The position numbers and the translations under genes were made by a program. From NCBI RefSeq assembly GCF_004118855.1, contig NZ_PDKF01000008.1, positions 533,617 to 597,616 of the forward strand: 64,000 nucleotides of DNA, given 5' to 3'. Under the pieces are notes generated by a model. The model saw only the letters and a list, made by a program, of their open reading frames with translations. It did no database searches and had not been told where the DNA came from. The DNA comes from Arcobacter sp. CECT 8983 (GTDB lineage: Bacteria > Campylobacterota > Campylobacteria > Campylobacterales > Arcobacteraceae). This document shows positions 9,202 through 17,064 of this stretch, piece after piece; position 1 is the stretch's first letter; each line of letters opens with the position of its first letter.

Positions 9202-9225
9202 AGCAGTTAATTTAGTTTTTTTTGT

Positions 9226-9231
9226 TATAAT
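9226..9231 (+). promoter_or_regulatory. -10 element of the ttcA-like/tudS-like operon
   Basis: A perfect TATAAT preceded by a T-rich stretch, the usual form of Campylobacterota sigma70 promoters. The predicted start is near 9238, giving a leader of about 22 nt that contains the AGGAAAGAG ribosome site. Confidence 0.6.
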
Positions 9232-9259
9232 CGCGAAAAATATAGTTAGGAAAGAGATT

Positions 9260-10018
9260 TTGGTAAACTTAAGTAAGAAAATTTCAAGTTTAGTTGGAAG
9301 AACAAATGCAGAATATGGATTGATTCAAGAAGGTGATAGAGTATTAGTTGGTTTCTCTGGTGGGAAAGACTCTACAACTTTAATTCATGCATTAAATCAC
9401 CTAAAAAGAGTTACACCTTTTAATTTTGAATTTAAAGCAGTAACAGTAACTTATGGAATGGGTGAGCAAGTACAGTTTTTAGCAGACCATTGTAAAGAGC
9501 ATGGAATTGAGCATGAGATTATTGATACAGAAATCTTTGAATTATCAAAAGATAAAATTAGAAAAAACTCATCATTTTGTTCATTCTTCTCTAGAATGAG
9601 AAGAGGGTATTTATATTCTACTGCACAAGAGCAAGGTTACAATAAAGTAGCACTAGGTCATCATTTAGATGATGCAATGGAGTCATTTTTTATGAACTTT
9701 TTATACAATGGTGCATTAAGATCAATGCCACCTATTTATAAAGCAGAAAACGGTTTACAAGTTATTAGACCTTTAATTTTCTGTAGAGAGAGACAATTAA
9801 GAGCTTTTGCTCAAACAAATGAAATCTCAGTTATTGGAGATGAAGCTTGTCCTGCAATGAGATTTGATATTAAAATGCCTCATGCTAGACAATCAACAAA
9901 AGAACTTCTAGAAAAAATGGAAGAAGAAAATCCTCAAATGTTTGTTTCTATGAAAGCTGCATTCAAAAATATACAAACATCAACATTCTTTGATAAAGAA
10001 TTATTGGATAGAGATTAA
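9260..10018 (+). CDS. ttcA: TtcA-like tRNA 2-thiocytidine synthetase, altered CxxC
   Basis: 252 residues, starting at TTG after AGGAAAGAG. The PP-loop SGGKDS (33-38) binds ATP; LGHHLDDAMESFFMN and RPLIFCRE are typical of the TtcA/TtuA family, which thiolates cytidine 32 of tRNA using a [4Fe-4S] cluster. In E. coli TtcA the cluster is held by a CxxC (from memory, CSLCSRLRRG) plus a later Cys. Here the motif reads FCSFFSRMRRG: Cys107 is kept but the second Cys is Phe110, and the distal region has one Cys (DEACPAM). It is therefore either a TtcA with an altered cluster or a related family member. It is followed 3 bp later by a TudS-like gene. Confidence 0.8.
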   Translation: MVNLSKKISSLVGRTNAEYGLIQEGDRVLVGFSGGKDSTTLIHALNHLKRVTPFNFEFKAVTVTYGMGEQVQFLADHCKEHGIEHEIIDTEIFELSKDKIRKNSSFCSFFSRMRRGYLYSTAQEQGYNKVALGHHLDDAMESFFMNFLYNGALRSMPPIYKAENGLQVIRPLIFCRERQLRAFAQTNEISVIGDEACPAMRFDIKMPHARQSTKELLEKMEEENPQMFVSMKAAFKNIQTSTFFDKELLDRD

Positions 10019-10021
10019 TAT

Positions 10022-10516
10022 ATGAAGTTATTGGTCTCTTCTTGCCTTTTAGGCGAAGATGTTAGATATGATGGGGGAAACTCTTCTGTAGCATTTAATC
10101 CAAAGTTTTCTTTTTCTTCAAAAGAGCTTTTCATGGATATTTTATGTGACAATGAAGTTTACTCTTTGTGTCCTGAAGTTAAAGGTGGATTATCTACTCC
10201 AAGAGATCCTGCTGAGATTACAAGTTTAGAAAAACCTTTTAAAGTTGAAACTATAAACAAAGAAGATGTAACTATAAACTTTTTGCTTGGAGCTAAAAAG
10301 GCTTTAGAACTTTGCCAAGAAGAGGGTATTAAAGTTGCATTATTAAAATCAAAATCTCCATCATGTGGAAATACAAAGATTTATGATGGTACCTTTTCTA
10401 ATAATTTAGTTGAAGGACAAGGATTAACTGCTAGATTATTAAGTGAAAATGAAATCACTGTTTTCAATGAAACTCAATTAAAAGAATTACAACAGTTTAT
10501 AAAAACTAATAGTTAA
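10022..10516 (+). CDS. DUF523 / TudS-like thiouracil desulfidase
   Basis: 164 residues. The DUF523 hallmarks are all present: SSCLLGEDVRYDGG (Cys8), SLCPEVKGG (Cys50) and LKSKSPSCGN (Cys115). In TudS, the characterised member of this family, three cysteines at equivalent places hold a [4Fe-4S] cluster that removes sulfur from 2-thiouracil. Cytoplasmic, no signal peptide. It lies 3 bp after the tRNA thiolase-like gene, so probably one mRNA. The real substrate could be a free thiobase or a sulfur intermediate of tRNA modification. Confidence 0.8.
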   Translation: MKLLVSSCLLGEDVRYDGGNSSVAFNPKFSFSSKELFMDILCDNEVYSLCPEVKGGLSTPRDPAEITSLEKPFKVETINKEDVTINFLLGAKKALELCQEEGIKVALLKSKSPSCGNTKIYDGTFSNNLVEGQGLTARLLSENEITVFNETQLKELQQFIKTNS

Positions 10517-10587
10517 TTTATAAAATGTAATATTCACTCTAATTTAATTATAAATTATTTATAATGCATACTTTAAAAGGAGATAAT

Positions 10588-11067
10588 ATGAAAAAACTTA
10601 TTTTAATTTTATTCTTATTCATAAGTAGTTTATATTCTTTTGATAAAGTTGCATTAGAGTATGGAACTTCTAATCATGATATTGATATTTATGGAATATC
10701 TGTAATTAAAGATATTAATTATGAAATTATAAAAGACACGAACTTGAGTTGGGAATTTACCTTGCAAGATGCAGAAGGTAAAAAAGATGATATGGTTATT
10801 CTAAGCACTCAACCAATGTTAAATCATTTTTTTAATGAAAAGATTTATTTTGAATTAGGTCTAGGTGTTGCTTATTTTTCTCAAAAACATTTAGATAATG
10901 AAGAATATGGTACACACTTTCAATTCAAAGAGAGTGCAGGTTTTGGTTATAAATTTACAGATACTTTTGATATAACTTTAAAATATACTCATTATTCTAA
11001 TGCCAATATTAATAATAAAAATGCAGGTATTGATTTAATTGGAGCGAGATTAGTTTATAAGTTTTAA
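10588..11067 (+). CDS. PagL-like lipid A 3-O-deacylase, outer membrane
   Basis: An upstream in-frame ATG exists at 10564, but AAAAGGAGA sits just before the ATG at 10588, which gives a clean signal peptide (MKKLILILFLFISSLYSF). The mature part is a small beta-barrel of alternating strands ending in Phe. LKYTHYSNANINNKNAGIDL (His135, Ser137) matches the active-site segment of PagL/acyloxyacyl hydrolase-like proteins. It would remove the 3-linked acyl chain of lipid A in the outer membrane, altering host or antibiotic responses. 159 residues, close to PagL length. Ends in a perfect palindrome. Confidence 0.75.
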   Translation: MKKLILILFLFISSLYSFDKVALEYGTSNHDIDIYGISVIKDINYEIIKDTNLSWEFTLQDAEGKKDDMVILSTQPMLNHFFNEKIYFELGLGVAYFSQKHLDNEEYGTHFQFKESAGFGYKFTDTFDITLKYTHYSNANINNKNAGIDLIGARLVYKF

Positions 11068-11079
11068 AACTTATAAACT
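11052..11079. terminator. 28-bp perfect palindrome between convergent genes
   Basis: A perfect inverted repeat of 14+14 bp without spacer (left half AGTTTATAAGTTTT). It covers the last codons and stop of the PagL-like gene and the gap before the convergent flagellar-like gene. As RNA it would fold with a small loop of TTAA; it can serve both strands. Confidence 0.6.
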
Positions 11080-11086
11080 GATTGTA

Positions 11087-11326
11087 TTATGCCTTTAGAT
11101 TAAGAAGTGTATCTGCAACAGCTTGTTGCATTTCAATACCTTTTGCACTTGCTTCATAAGCAATTATTTGAGGAATATTACCAGCAATAGCATCAATCAT
11201 ATCTGCTGTTACTTCCATATTTTCAGGATCACCTACTACTTGTGCAATAGTAGATAGTTTTTGAGCGGTATCATTTACTTGCATTTGTGCTGCTAACATT
11301 CCATTTAAATTATTATCAATTCTCAT
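11087..11326 (-). CDS. miniature flagellar rod/hook-like axial protein
   Basis: 79 residues. The C-terminus AYEASAKGIEMQQAV...LLNLKA closely resembles the end of FlgC/FlgE/FlgG (AYEAN-K-I...LLNLK), and the N-terminus (NGMLAAQMQVNDTAQKLS) resembles the start of the same proteins. The central surface domain of true rod or hook proteins is absent, leaving the two helices that form the coiled-coil core. It is 10 bp downstream of a SprA-type HExxH gene. It might cap, plug or regulate axial assembly, or be a secreted adaptor; that is inference. Confidence 0.6.
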   Translation of the reverse strand: MRIDNNLNGMLAAQMQVNDTAQKLSTIAQVVGDPENMEVTADMIDAIAGNIPQIIAYEASAKGIEMQQAVADTLLNLKA

Positions 11327-11336
11327 AGTTTACTCC

Positions 11337-11816
11337 TTAAGCATCTTCTTGAGATTGTAGTAACATTCTGTTTAAGTTTGCTGTTCTTGCAATTTGTGCA
11401 TCAGCTGAACTTAATTCATTTGGTGCACTAGAAGCACTTTTCAACTCTTCTAATTTTGCATTTGCAGCTGCTTCATCTTCAGGAATTGAGGTATCAAGTC
11501 TTACTGAACCACCATTTGCATAAAGTTTTCCATCAGGTCCAACATGATAATTATATTGAATTGGTGCTGTTGTAGTGCCATTTGCAGCATGTGCTTGTTC
11601 GTGAGTTTTAACTTCGGCATCTAAATTCTTATATTTATCTAAAACTCTATCATAATCTTGTTTATCAAACTTTTCATTAGATGCATTACTTTTATCATAC
11701 TCATCTGAAGCAGCTTTTTCTACTTCTCTTTTGTCAATATTTGCAAGCTCAGATCTTTTCTGAGCTAACTCTTGGTAAATTGATGCGGCTGATTGTGAAT
11801 AAGCATTTAATTCCAT
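11337..11816 (-). CDS. SprA-family putative metalloprotease
   Basis: 159 residues. EVKTHEQAHAANG holds an HExxH zinc-type motif (His72, Glu73, His76), and the following NYHVGPDGKLYANGGSVRLD is characteristic of the SprA-related family, whose members carry this putative metalloprotease domain. Charged helical flanks (20-60 and 125-159); no signal peptide visible. Two-gene operon with the mini axial protein, suggesting a flagellum-related or surface function. The biochemical activity is not established as far as I know. Confidence 0.7.
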   Translation of the reverse strand: MELNAYSQSAASIYQELAQKRSELANIDKREVEKAASDEYDKSNASNEKFDKQDYDRVLDKYKNLDAEVKTHEQAHAANGTTTAPIQYNYHVGPDGKLYANGGSVRLDTSIPEDEAAANAKLEELKSASSAPNELSSADAQIARTANLNRMLLQSQEDA

Positions 11817-11878
11817 GTTAAACCTTTTTATATTAAAACAATTTTATCTAATTGCTCATAAAAAGTAAAGTTATTAAC

Positions 11879-13423
11879 TTAATAGTTAATAGCTACTTTA
11901 TACTTAGGATCATCTTCTTCATAGGTACAAAATGGACCTGCATCCTTAAGAATTTTTTTACAATCTTCACTTAAGTGTCTAATAGTAAGTTTTTTACCTT
12001 TTTTGGCATACTTTTTGGTAATATTGTCAATTGCTTCAACTCCAGAAATATCCATAACTCTTGCATCTTTAAAATCAAGAATAATATTATCTGGGTCATG
12101 TTTTGTATCAAATAGTTCAAAGAAAGAAGTTGTAGAACCAAAAAATAAAGGTCCATCAAACTCATAAACTTTTGTATTGTCATCTTCTCTGTAAGTTCTA
12201 CTTCGAACTTTTGAATGATTCCATGCAAATACAAGTGCAGAGATAATAATACCTGTAATAACAGCAATTGCTAAGTCAGCAAAAATAGTTATAACTGTTA
12301 CAGCAACTAATACAAATTTATCTGAGTTTGGCATAAATCTAATTCTATTCCCACTTTCCCACTCAAATGTTCCAATTGAAACCATAAACATAATTCCTAC
12401 TAAAACAGCAACTGGAATTAAAGCAATATAAGGACTTAATGCAACAACAAAAGAGATAAGTAAAATAGCAGCAGTGATACCTGAAAGTCTTCCCCAACCA
12501 CCATTAGAGAAGTTAATAATAGATTGTCCAATCATAGCACAACCTGCCATACCACCAAAGAAACCACAAGTAATATTTCCTGCTCCTTGTGCAATACACT
12601 CTTGATTTCCACTTCCTCTTTTCCCACCCATTTCATCTAAAACTGAAAGAGTTAAAAGAGATTCAATTAATCCTACTAGTGCAACTAAAATAGAGTATGG
12701 AAGAACCATTAAAATTGAATTCATATCAATATGTAATGTAGGGAAAGCAAAAGATGGTAAATTTCCTGAAATATCAGCTAAATCACCAACTCTTTTTGTA
12801 TCTAAGTCCATTCCAATAACAACTGCTGAAATAACTATGATAGCAACAAGTCCCGATGGAACTGCAGTTGATACTTTTGGAAAGAATTTAACAATAAACA
12901 TTGTAAAAGCAACAAGTGCATACATAATCCAACTTTCACCTTCAAATAGTGGAAATTGTGCAAGTGCAATTACAATTGCAAGACCATTTACAAAACCATA
13001 CATTGCTGGTTGTGGAACAAGTCTAATTAATTTACCAAGTTTAAAAACACCAATTAAAACTTGGAAAATACCTGCAAGAATAGTAGCTAATAAAATATAC
13101 TGTAGAATATATGTAGATAATTCGTCATTTGCAGTAAGCTGTGCCATTAAATCTTCAGGAATAGCTTCTTTTACTTTAACTCCTAGTCCAACTAAAACAA
13201 CTGCTATTGCACCTGTTGCCCCAGAAATCATTCCTGCTTTACCACCAACTAATGCAGTAATCAGTCCCAAAATAAATGCTGTATATAAACCAACCAAAGG
13301 TGATACCCCAGCAATAATTGAAAATGCAATAGCCTCTGGGACTAAGGCAATAGCAACAACTATTCCTGATAAAACATCACTTTTTATTGATTTACCAATT
13401 ATTGTATCTTTGATATTCAACAA
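11879..13423 (-). CDS. SulP family anion permease with STAS domain
   Basis: 514 residues: 10-14 membrane helices (about 15-405) and a C-terminal STAS domain (about 415-510; VYEFDGPLFFGSTTSFFELF, DFKDARVMDISGVEAI). The family exchanges sulfate, bicarbonate or dicarboxylates; substrate cannot be told from sequence. It ends in a conserved-looking acidic tail. Transcribed divergently from the diguanylate cyclase gene. A second, clearly different SulP gene lies at 24603. Confidence 0.9.
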   Translation of the reverse strand: MLNIKDTIIGKSIKSDVLSGIVVAIALVPEAIAFSIIAGVSPLVGLYTAFILGLITALVGGKAGMISGATGAIAVVLVGLGVKVKEAIPEDLMAQLTANDELSTYILQYILLATILAGIFQVLIGVFKLGKLIRLVPQPAMYGFVNGLAIVIALAQFPLFEGESWIMYALVAFTMFIVKFFPKVSTAVPSGLVAIIVISAVVIGMDLDTKRVGDLADISGNLPSFAFPTLHIDMNSILMVLPYSILVALVGLIESLLTLSVLDEMGGKRGSGNQECIAQGAGNITCGFFGGMAGCAMIGQSIINFSNGGWGRLSGITAAILLISFVVALSPYIALIPVAVLVGIMFMVSIGTFEWESGNRIRFMPNSDKFVLVAVTVITIFADLAIAVITGIIISALVFAWNHSKVRSRTYREDDNTKVYEFDGPLFFGSTTSFFELFDTKHDPDNIILDFKDARVMDISGVEAIDNITKKYAKKGKKLTIRHLSEDCKKILKDAGPFCTYEEDDPKYKVAINY

Positions 13424-13517
13424 AATAAAACCCTTTCTTATTAAAATCGCGATTGTATCTAAAAGATAATTAAGAATAAGTTAAGCTAATTTATAAGCAT
13501 TTTTAATACTTATTAGA

Positions 13518-13523
13518 TATAAT
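13518..13523 (+). promoter_or_regulatory. -10 element, possible leaderless start
   Basis: TATAAT ends 6 bases before the ATG at 13530, so the expected transcription start falls on or next to the A of the start codon. No Shine-Dalgarno sequence is visible. The mRNA is probably leaderless. Confidence 0.5.
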
Positions 13524-13529
13524 TTTAGT

Positions 13530-14642
13530 ATGAAAAAAGAGTTTTATAAAAGCGTTGGTTTTAAATTAGGTGTTCTTAGCTTCATTATTTTAGCTTCATT
13601 ATTTACTTCTAGTTTTATGTTTAATTCTCAAATTGACAAATTAAAAAAACAAATAGATTATATTTATTTTGGCAATTATATGCCTGTATTAAAACTTCAT
13701 AGTATAGAAGAAAATTATAATGACTTAATTAAATGTATGAGAAGTTATAAAAAATGCAAAAGAGACCCATTTTTTAAATCAATAAAAAAAGACTGGGATT
13801 ATTATAATAACTCTTATAAAGATATTGAAGAAAGAAAAGTTGTTAGTAAAATAGATAAGTCTGTAAATAATTCTTTAACATATAAAACTAAGATTTCTAC
13901 ATATAAAAATGTTATTAAAAGAATTAACTTTTTAAAAGAGTATGAAAAGAAGATTGCCTATAAAAAAAGAGTAGAGTTCTTGAAAGAGTATTCATCTATG
14001 AAAGATTATTTGTTTTATAATATGATTGCTTTGATTATAGTTTCTTTTATTTTTATTTCTTTTATTATCTATTCAATTATAAAAAAAGACAATCAATTAA
14101 AAATACTTACCAAAAAATATGCCTTAGAATCAATAACTGATTCAATGACAAAATTATATAATAGAAAGTATTTTGATAAAATATTTGATAATATGCCATT
14201 TATTTCAAATCAAAATTCTTGGCATACTGCTTTTGTGATGCTTGATATTGACTTTTTTAAACAGTATAATGATACCTATGGGCATGATTTAGGTGATGAA
14301 ACTTTAAAAGCAGTGGCAAAAGAACTTAAAGAGTATTTTAATAAAGATTACGAATATGTATTTAGATTAGGTGGAGAAGAGTTTGGAGTTATTTTATTTG
14401 ATATTGATGAAAAAACTTTAAAAGAATGCCTAAAAGATGTAAACAATAATATACAATCATTAAATATTGAGCATAAAAATAGTAAGATAGCAAATGTAGT
14501 TACCATATCTATTGGAGCTGTTATTTATAAACCATATTCATATACATCTTGTAATAAGCTTTATAAAATAGCTGATGAATGTTTATATAAATCAAAAGAA
14601 AATGGTAGAAATCAGTTTACTATTTATAACGAAGGAGAATAA
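13530..14642 (+). CDS. membrane-anchored diguanylate cyclase (GGDEF)
   Basis: 370 residues. Two membrane helices (about 13-32 and 157-182) bracket a mostly helical, Lys/Tyr-rich sensor region. The GGDEF domain (about 205-370) has SITDSMTKLYNRKYFD, DIDFFKQYNDTYGHDLGD and the active-site RLGGEEFGV, so cyclic-di-GMP synthesis is expected. The inhibitory I-site (RxxD, five residues before the motif) reads KDYE and is absent, so product feedback is probably lost. It overlaps into pssA by sharing the stop/TTG boundary (0 bp gap). Confidence 0.88.
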   Translation: MKKEFYKSVGFKLGVLSFIILASLFTSSFMFNSQIDKLKKQIDYIYFGNYMPVLKLHSIEENYNDLIKCMRSYKKCKRDPFFKSIKKDWDYYNNSYKDIEERKVVSKIDKSVNNSLTYKTKISTYKNVIKRINFLKEYEKKIAYKKRVEFLKEYSSMKDYLFYNMIALIIVSFIFISFIIYSIIKKDNQLKILTKKYALESITDSMTKLYNRKYFDKIFDNMPFISNQNSWHTAFVMLDIDFFKQYNDTYGHDLGDETLKAVAKELKEYFNKDYEYVFRLGGEEFGVILFDIDEKTLKECLKDVNNNIQSLNIEHKNSKIANVVTISIGAVIYKPYSYTSCNKLYKIADECLYKSKENGRNQFTIYNEGE

Positions 14643-15200
14643 TTGACGTTTCTATTTAATAAAAATAGTCATTTTAATTTAGCAAATTTGGCTACTTTTT
14701 TTAATATTGCTGCTGGTATGTTAGCAATTTATTATTTAACTCATAATAATTTTTTTGCAGCAGCACTTTTCGCATGGCTTGCAGGTGCATTTGATATTGT
14801 GGATGGTAAAATTGCAAGAAAATACAATTTATCTACAGAGTTTGGTATTCAATTAGACTCATTTGCAGACTTTTTATCATTTGTTATTGTTCCAACAATG
14901 TTTATTTTTTTTGCAGTAATTGATGGTAAAGAATTAATACTTTTTACTCCTTTAGTTGCATTTGCATTTATCTATTATGTAATTTCAGGTCTAAGAAGAT
15001 TAATACAGTTTAATATTAATGCTCAAGAAGGTGAAGTAGAGAAGTATTTTATAGGTGTTCCAACTCCTTTAGGTGCTATATTATTATGGGTTGTTTACCT
15101 AGTATGGTTAACTGGACTTATAAATGAAAATATTGTTTTAATTTCAATGATTATCATTGGATACCTCCTAAATTCAAAACTTAAAATCAGACATCCTTAA
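14643..15200 (+). CDS. pssA: CDP-diacylglycerol-serine O-phosphatidyltransferase
   Basis: 185 residues, TTG start with GGAGAA just upstream. The CDP-alcohol phosphotransferase signature DGKIAR...GIQLDSFAD is complete (D-G-x2-A-R-x8-G-x3-D-x3-D). About five to six membrane helices. It makes phosphatidylserine, the precursor of phosphatidylethanolamine, on the cytoplasmic face of the inner membrane. LPS-type PssA in this group is usually a little longer, but the B. subtilis type is of similar size. Directly abuts its neighbours on both sides. Confidence 0.9.
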   Translation: MTFLFNKNSHFNLANLATFFNIAAGMLAIYYLTHNNFFAAALFAWLAGAFDIVDGKIARKYNLSTEFGIQLDSFADFLSFVIVPTMFIFFAVIDGKELILFTPLVAFAFIYYVISGLRRLIQFNINAQEGEVEKYFIGVPTPLGAILLWVVYLVWLTGLINENIVLISMIIIGYLLNSKLKIRHP

Positions 15201-16109
15201 ATGAATCAAGTTACTGCTATTGATTTGGGCTCTAATTCTTTTAGAGTCCTTATTTATGATTGCTTAAATAATGAAGTAATTGGTGAGTATAATGAAGTTG
15301 TAGGTATGGCAGATGGTTTGAATAAAACAAACTGTATTTCACAAGAAGCACAACAAAGAGTTATCTTGGCTATTGAAGCATCAAGTAAAAAGCTTAAATA
15401 TGATCCAAGTAAAGCAATTTGTGTTACAACCGCTGCAATGAGACTGGCTCAAAATTCTTCAGAGGTTTTAGAATATTTTAAAGAAAAAACAGGTGCAAAT
15501 TTTAAAATAATTGATGGAAAAGAAGAAGCTAGACTTACTTTATTAGCTGTAAAGCATGCTTTAAAAAGAGAAAAAATAAACTCTTCAAAATTTATCTTAC
15601 TAGATATTGGTGGTGGTTCTACGGAGATTATTGTAAATGATGATGAAGATTTTGTTTCTCATAGTTTTAATTTTGGAATTGTAACCTTAACACAAAAGTA
15701 TGATAATTATGAAGATTTATATAAACAGTTGCAATCTCGTAAAAAAGAGATAAAAAACTTTTTAGTAGAAAATAATATAGATACTAAAGAGTATACTTTC
15801 GTTGCAACAGCAGGAACTCCAACTACTATTGCAGCTATAAAGCTTGGACAAGATTTTTTTCATTATGATAAAAATGCTGTAAATGGTACAAAAATTAAAT
15901 TAAAAGATTTAGATGAGTGTTTAGAACTTTTTAGAAACTCTTCAACTTCTACAATTACAAAGCTTGTAGGACGAGGTAGAGTAGAGTTTATTGAAGTTGG
16001 CGTTTATATTTATAAAACTATATTTGAAATTTTAGATAAAAATGAATCAATAGTTTTAGACGATGGTTTAAGAGAAGGTGTAGCTATTAACTCTTGCTTA
16101 CTTAGATAA
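15201..16109 (+). CDS. Ppx/GppA exopolyphosphatase family protein
   Basis: 302 residues, actin-like ATPase fold. AIDLGSNSFRVLIYD (phosphate 1 loop), ILLDIGGGSTEIIV (phosphate 2 loop) and VATAGTPTT are diagnostic. It would hydrolyse polyphosphate or pppGpp, tying phosphate storage and the stringent response. It starts at the base after the pssA stop. Its 3-prime end overlaps the convergent flagellin-like gene by 12 bp. Ppx and GppA cannot be separated by sequence alone. Confidence 0.88.
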   Translation: MNQVTAIDLGSNSFRVLIYDCLNNEVIGEYNEVVGMADGLNKTNCISQEAQQRVILAIEASSKKLKYDPSKAICVTTAAMRLAQNSSEVLEYFKEKTGANFKIIDGKEEARLTLLAVKHALKREKINSSKFILLDIGGGSTEIIVNDDEDFVSHSFNFGIVTLTQKYDNYEDLYKQLQSRKKEIKNFLVENNIDTKEYTFVATAGTPTTIAAIKLGQDFFHYDKNAVNGTKIKLKDLDECLELFRNSSTSTITKLVGRGRVEFIEVGVYIYKTIFEILDKNESIVLDDGLREGVAINSCLLR

Positions 16110-16913
16110 TAGTCTTACGCTTTGTTCTTGCATAATATTTGCTTGTGAAGCAGCTAAATATCCCATGTTAGAAGTGATATTTGTTTTTGAAAAGTCGTTC
16201 ATCTCTTTGCCAAAATTTATTTCTTGAGCATTTTTTAGATTTTGCATATTAAGTTTTGATAATTCTATTTGCGTAGAAATTGAACCTTTTGCACTTGATT
16301 CAAGCTTTTCCCCTAAATCCTTGAATTGGTCCTTATATCCTTGAATCTCTTTTTGTGCTAGAGAAACTTGTTCTTTTGTTATATTTAATGCATCTTCATT
16401 ATTAAAATCATTTCTGCTAAATTCTTGTGCAAGTGAATTTGCTATTTGAGGAGTATTTGGTTTATCAATAGAGTGATAAGCTTCTTTTGTAGAAACTGTA
16501 ACTGATAAGTTTTCTTCATAATCATCAATTGCAATTAAATTTTCCCTTTGATATCTTGTTTGAAAAGCTTCTTCTTTAAAGTTCATAAGTTCTTTATTTA
16601 AATCATTTTTGATTTCATTTTTATTTTGAATATTTTCGTCTAAAGAGTTAAGTTTATCTTGAATATTATTTAGTATTTCTTCTTGTTTATTTAATCCATT
16701 TTCAGCTACTTTTGTAATAGCAATTCCAGTATTAAATGATTGTAAAGATTCTGAAAGTTCATCTCTTTTTTGATTGTATTCATTAATTGTAAGATGTAAA
16801 AAGTCACTACTATTATCAATAATTTTAGATGAATTATTAGTTTTATTAAGTTGATAGTCCGAAGAGCTATTTAACGAAGCAATATTATTATTTACGTTAT
16901 TAATATCCATCAA
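16098..16913 (-). CDS. flagellin-like helical protein
   Basis: About 270 residues (two adjacent Met codons; the start is ambiguous by one codon). The C-terminal segment FSKTNITSNMGYLAASQANI plus MQEQSVRLLSK matches the flagellin D0 helix end (L-x-Q-A/SQAN-x-x-Q-x-V-L-x-L). A central stretch, AITKVAENGLNKQEEILNNI, resembles the flagellin N-terminal D1 helix, but the usual very N-terminal flagellin sequence is missing and the first 60 residues are Asn/Ser-rich. It may be a minor filament, junction or regulatory protein. It has no flagellar neighbours here. Confidence 0.6.
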   Translation of the reverse strand: MMDINNVNNNIASLNSSSDYQLNKTNNSSKIIDNSSDFLHLTINEYNQKRDELSESLQSFNTGIAITKVAENGLNKQEEILNNIQDKLNSLDENIQNKNEIKNDLNKELMNFKEEAFQTRYQRENLIAIDDYEENLSVTVSTKEAYHSIDKPNTPQIANSLAQEFSRNDFNNEDALNITKEQVSLAQKEIQGYKDQFKDLGEKLESSAKGSISTQIELSKLNMQNLKNAQEINFGKEMNDFSKTNITSNMGYLAASQANIMQEQSVRLLSK

Positions 16914-17029
16914 AACCTCTTAAAGTAGTTTTTTAATTATACATTCTAGCAAAAATATAATAAATGTAAACTAAATTTAATTTTTAATCATCTGAATAGT
17001 TATTAAACTGCGATTAATCAATACTTCTG

Positions 17030-17035
17030 TATAAT
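17030..17035 (+). promoter_or_regulatory. -10 element of the ilvB-ilvH-lpxD-ftsK cluster
   Basis: A perfect TATAAT, predicted start near 17042, AAAAGGAAAAGG ribosome site before the ATG at 17065. No leader peptide or attenuator is visible in this short leader. Confidence 0.6.
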
Positions 17036-17064
17036 CTTTGATTATTTTATAAAAGGAAAAGGCA

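Noticed and set aside
10564..10566. ATG as the start of the PagL-like gene
   Set aside because: It lies upstream of the ribosome site AAAAGGAGA; the ATG at 10588 has correct spacing and a clean signal peptide.
12837..13469. 210-codon plus-strand ORF inside the SulP gene
   Set aside because: It is an antisense shadow of the SulP coding sequence with no SD, and its composition is that of a reversed membrane protein.
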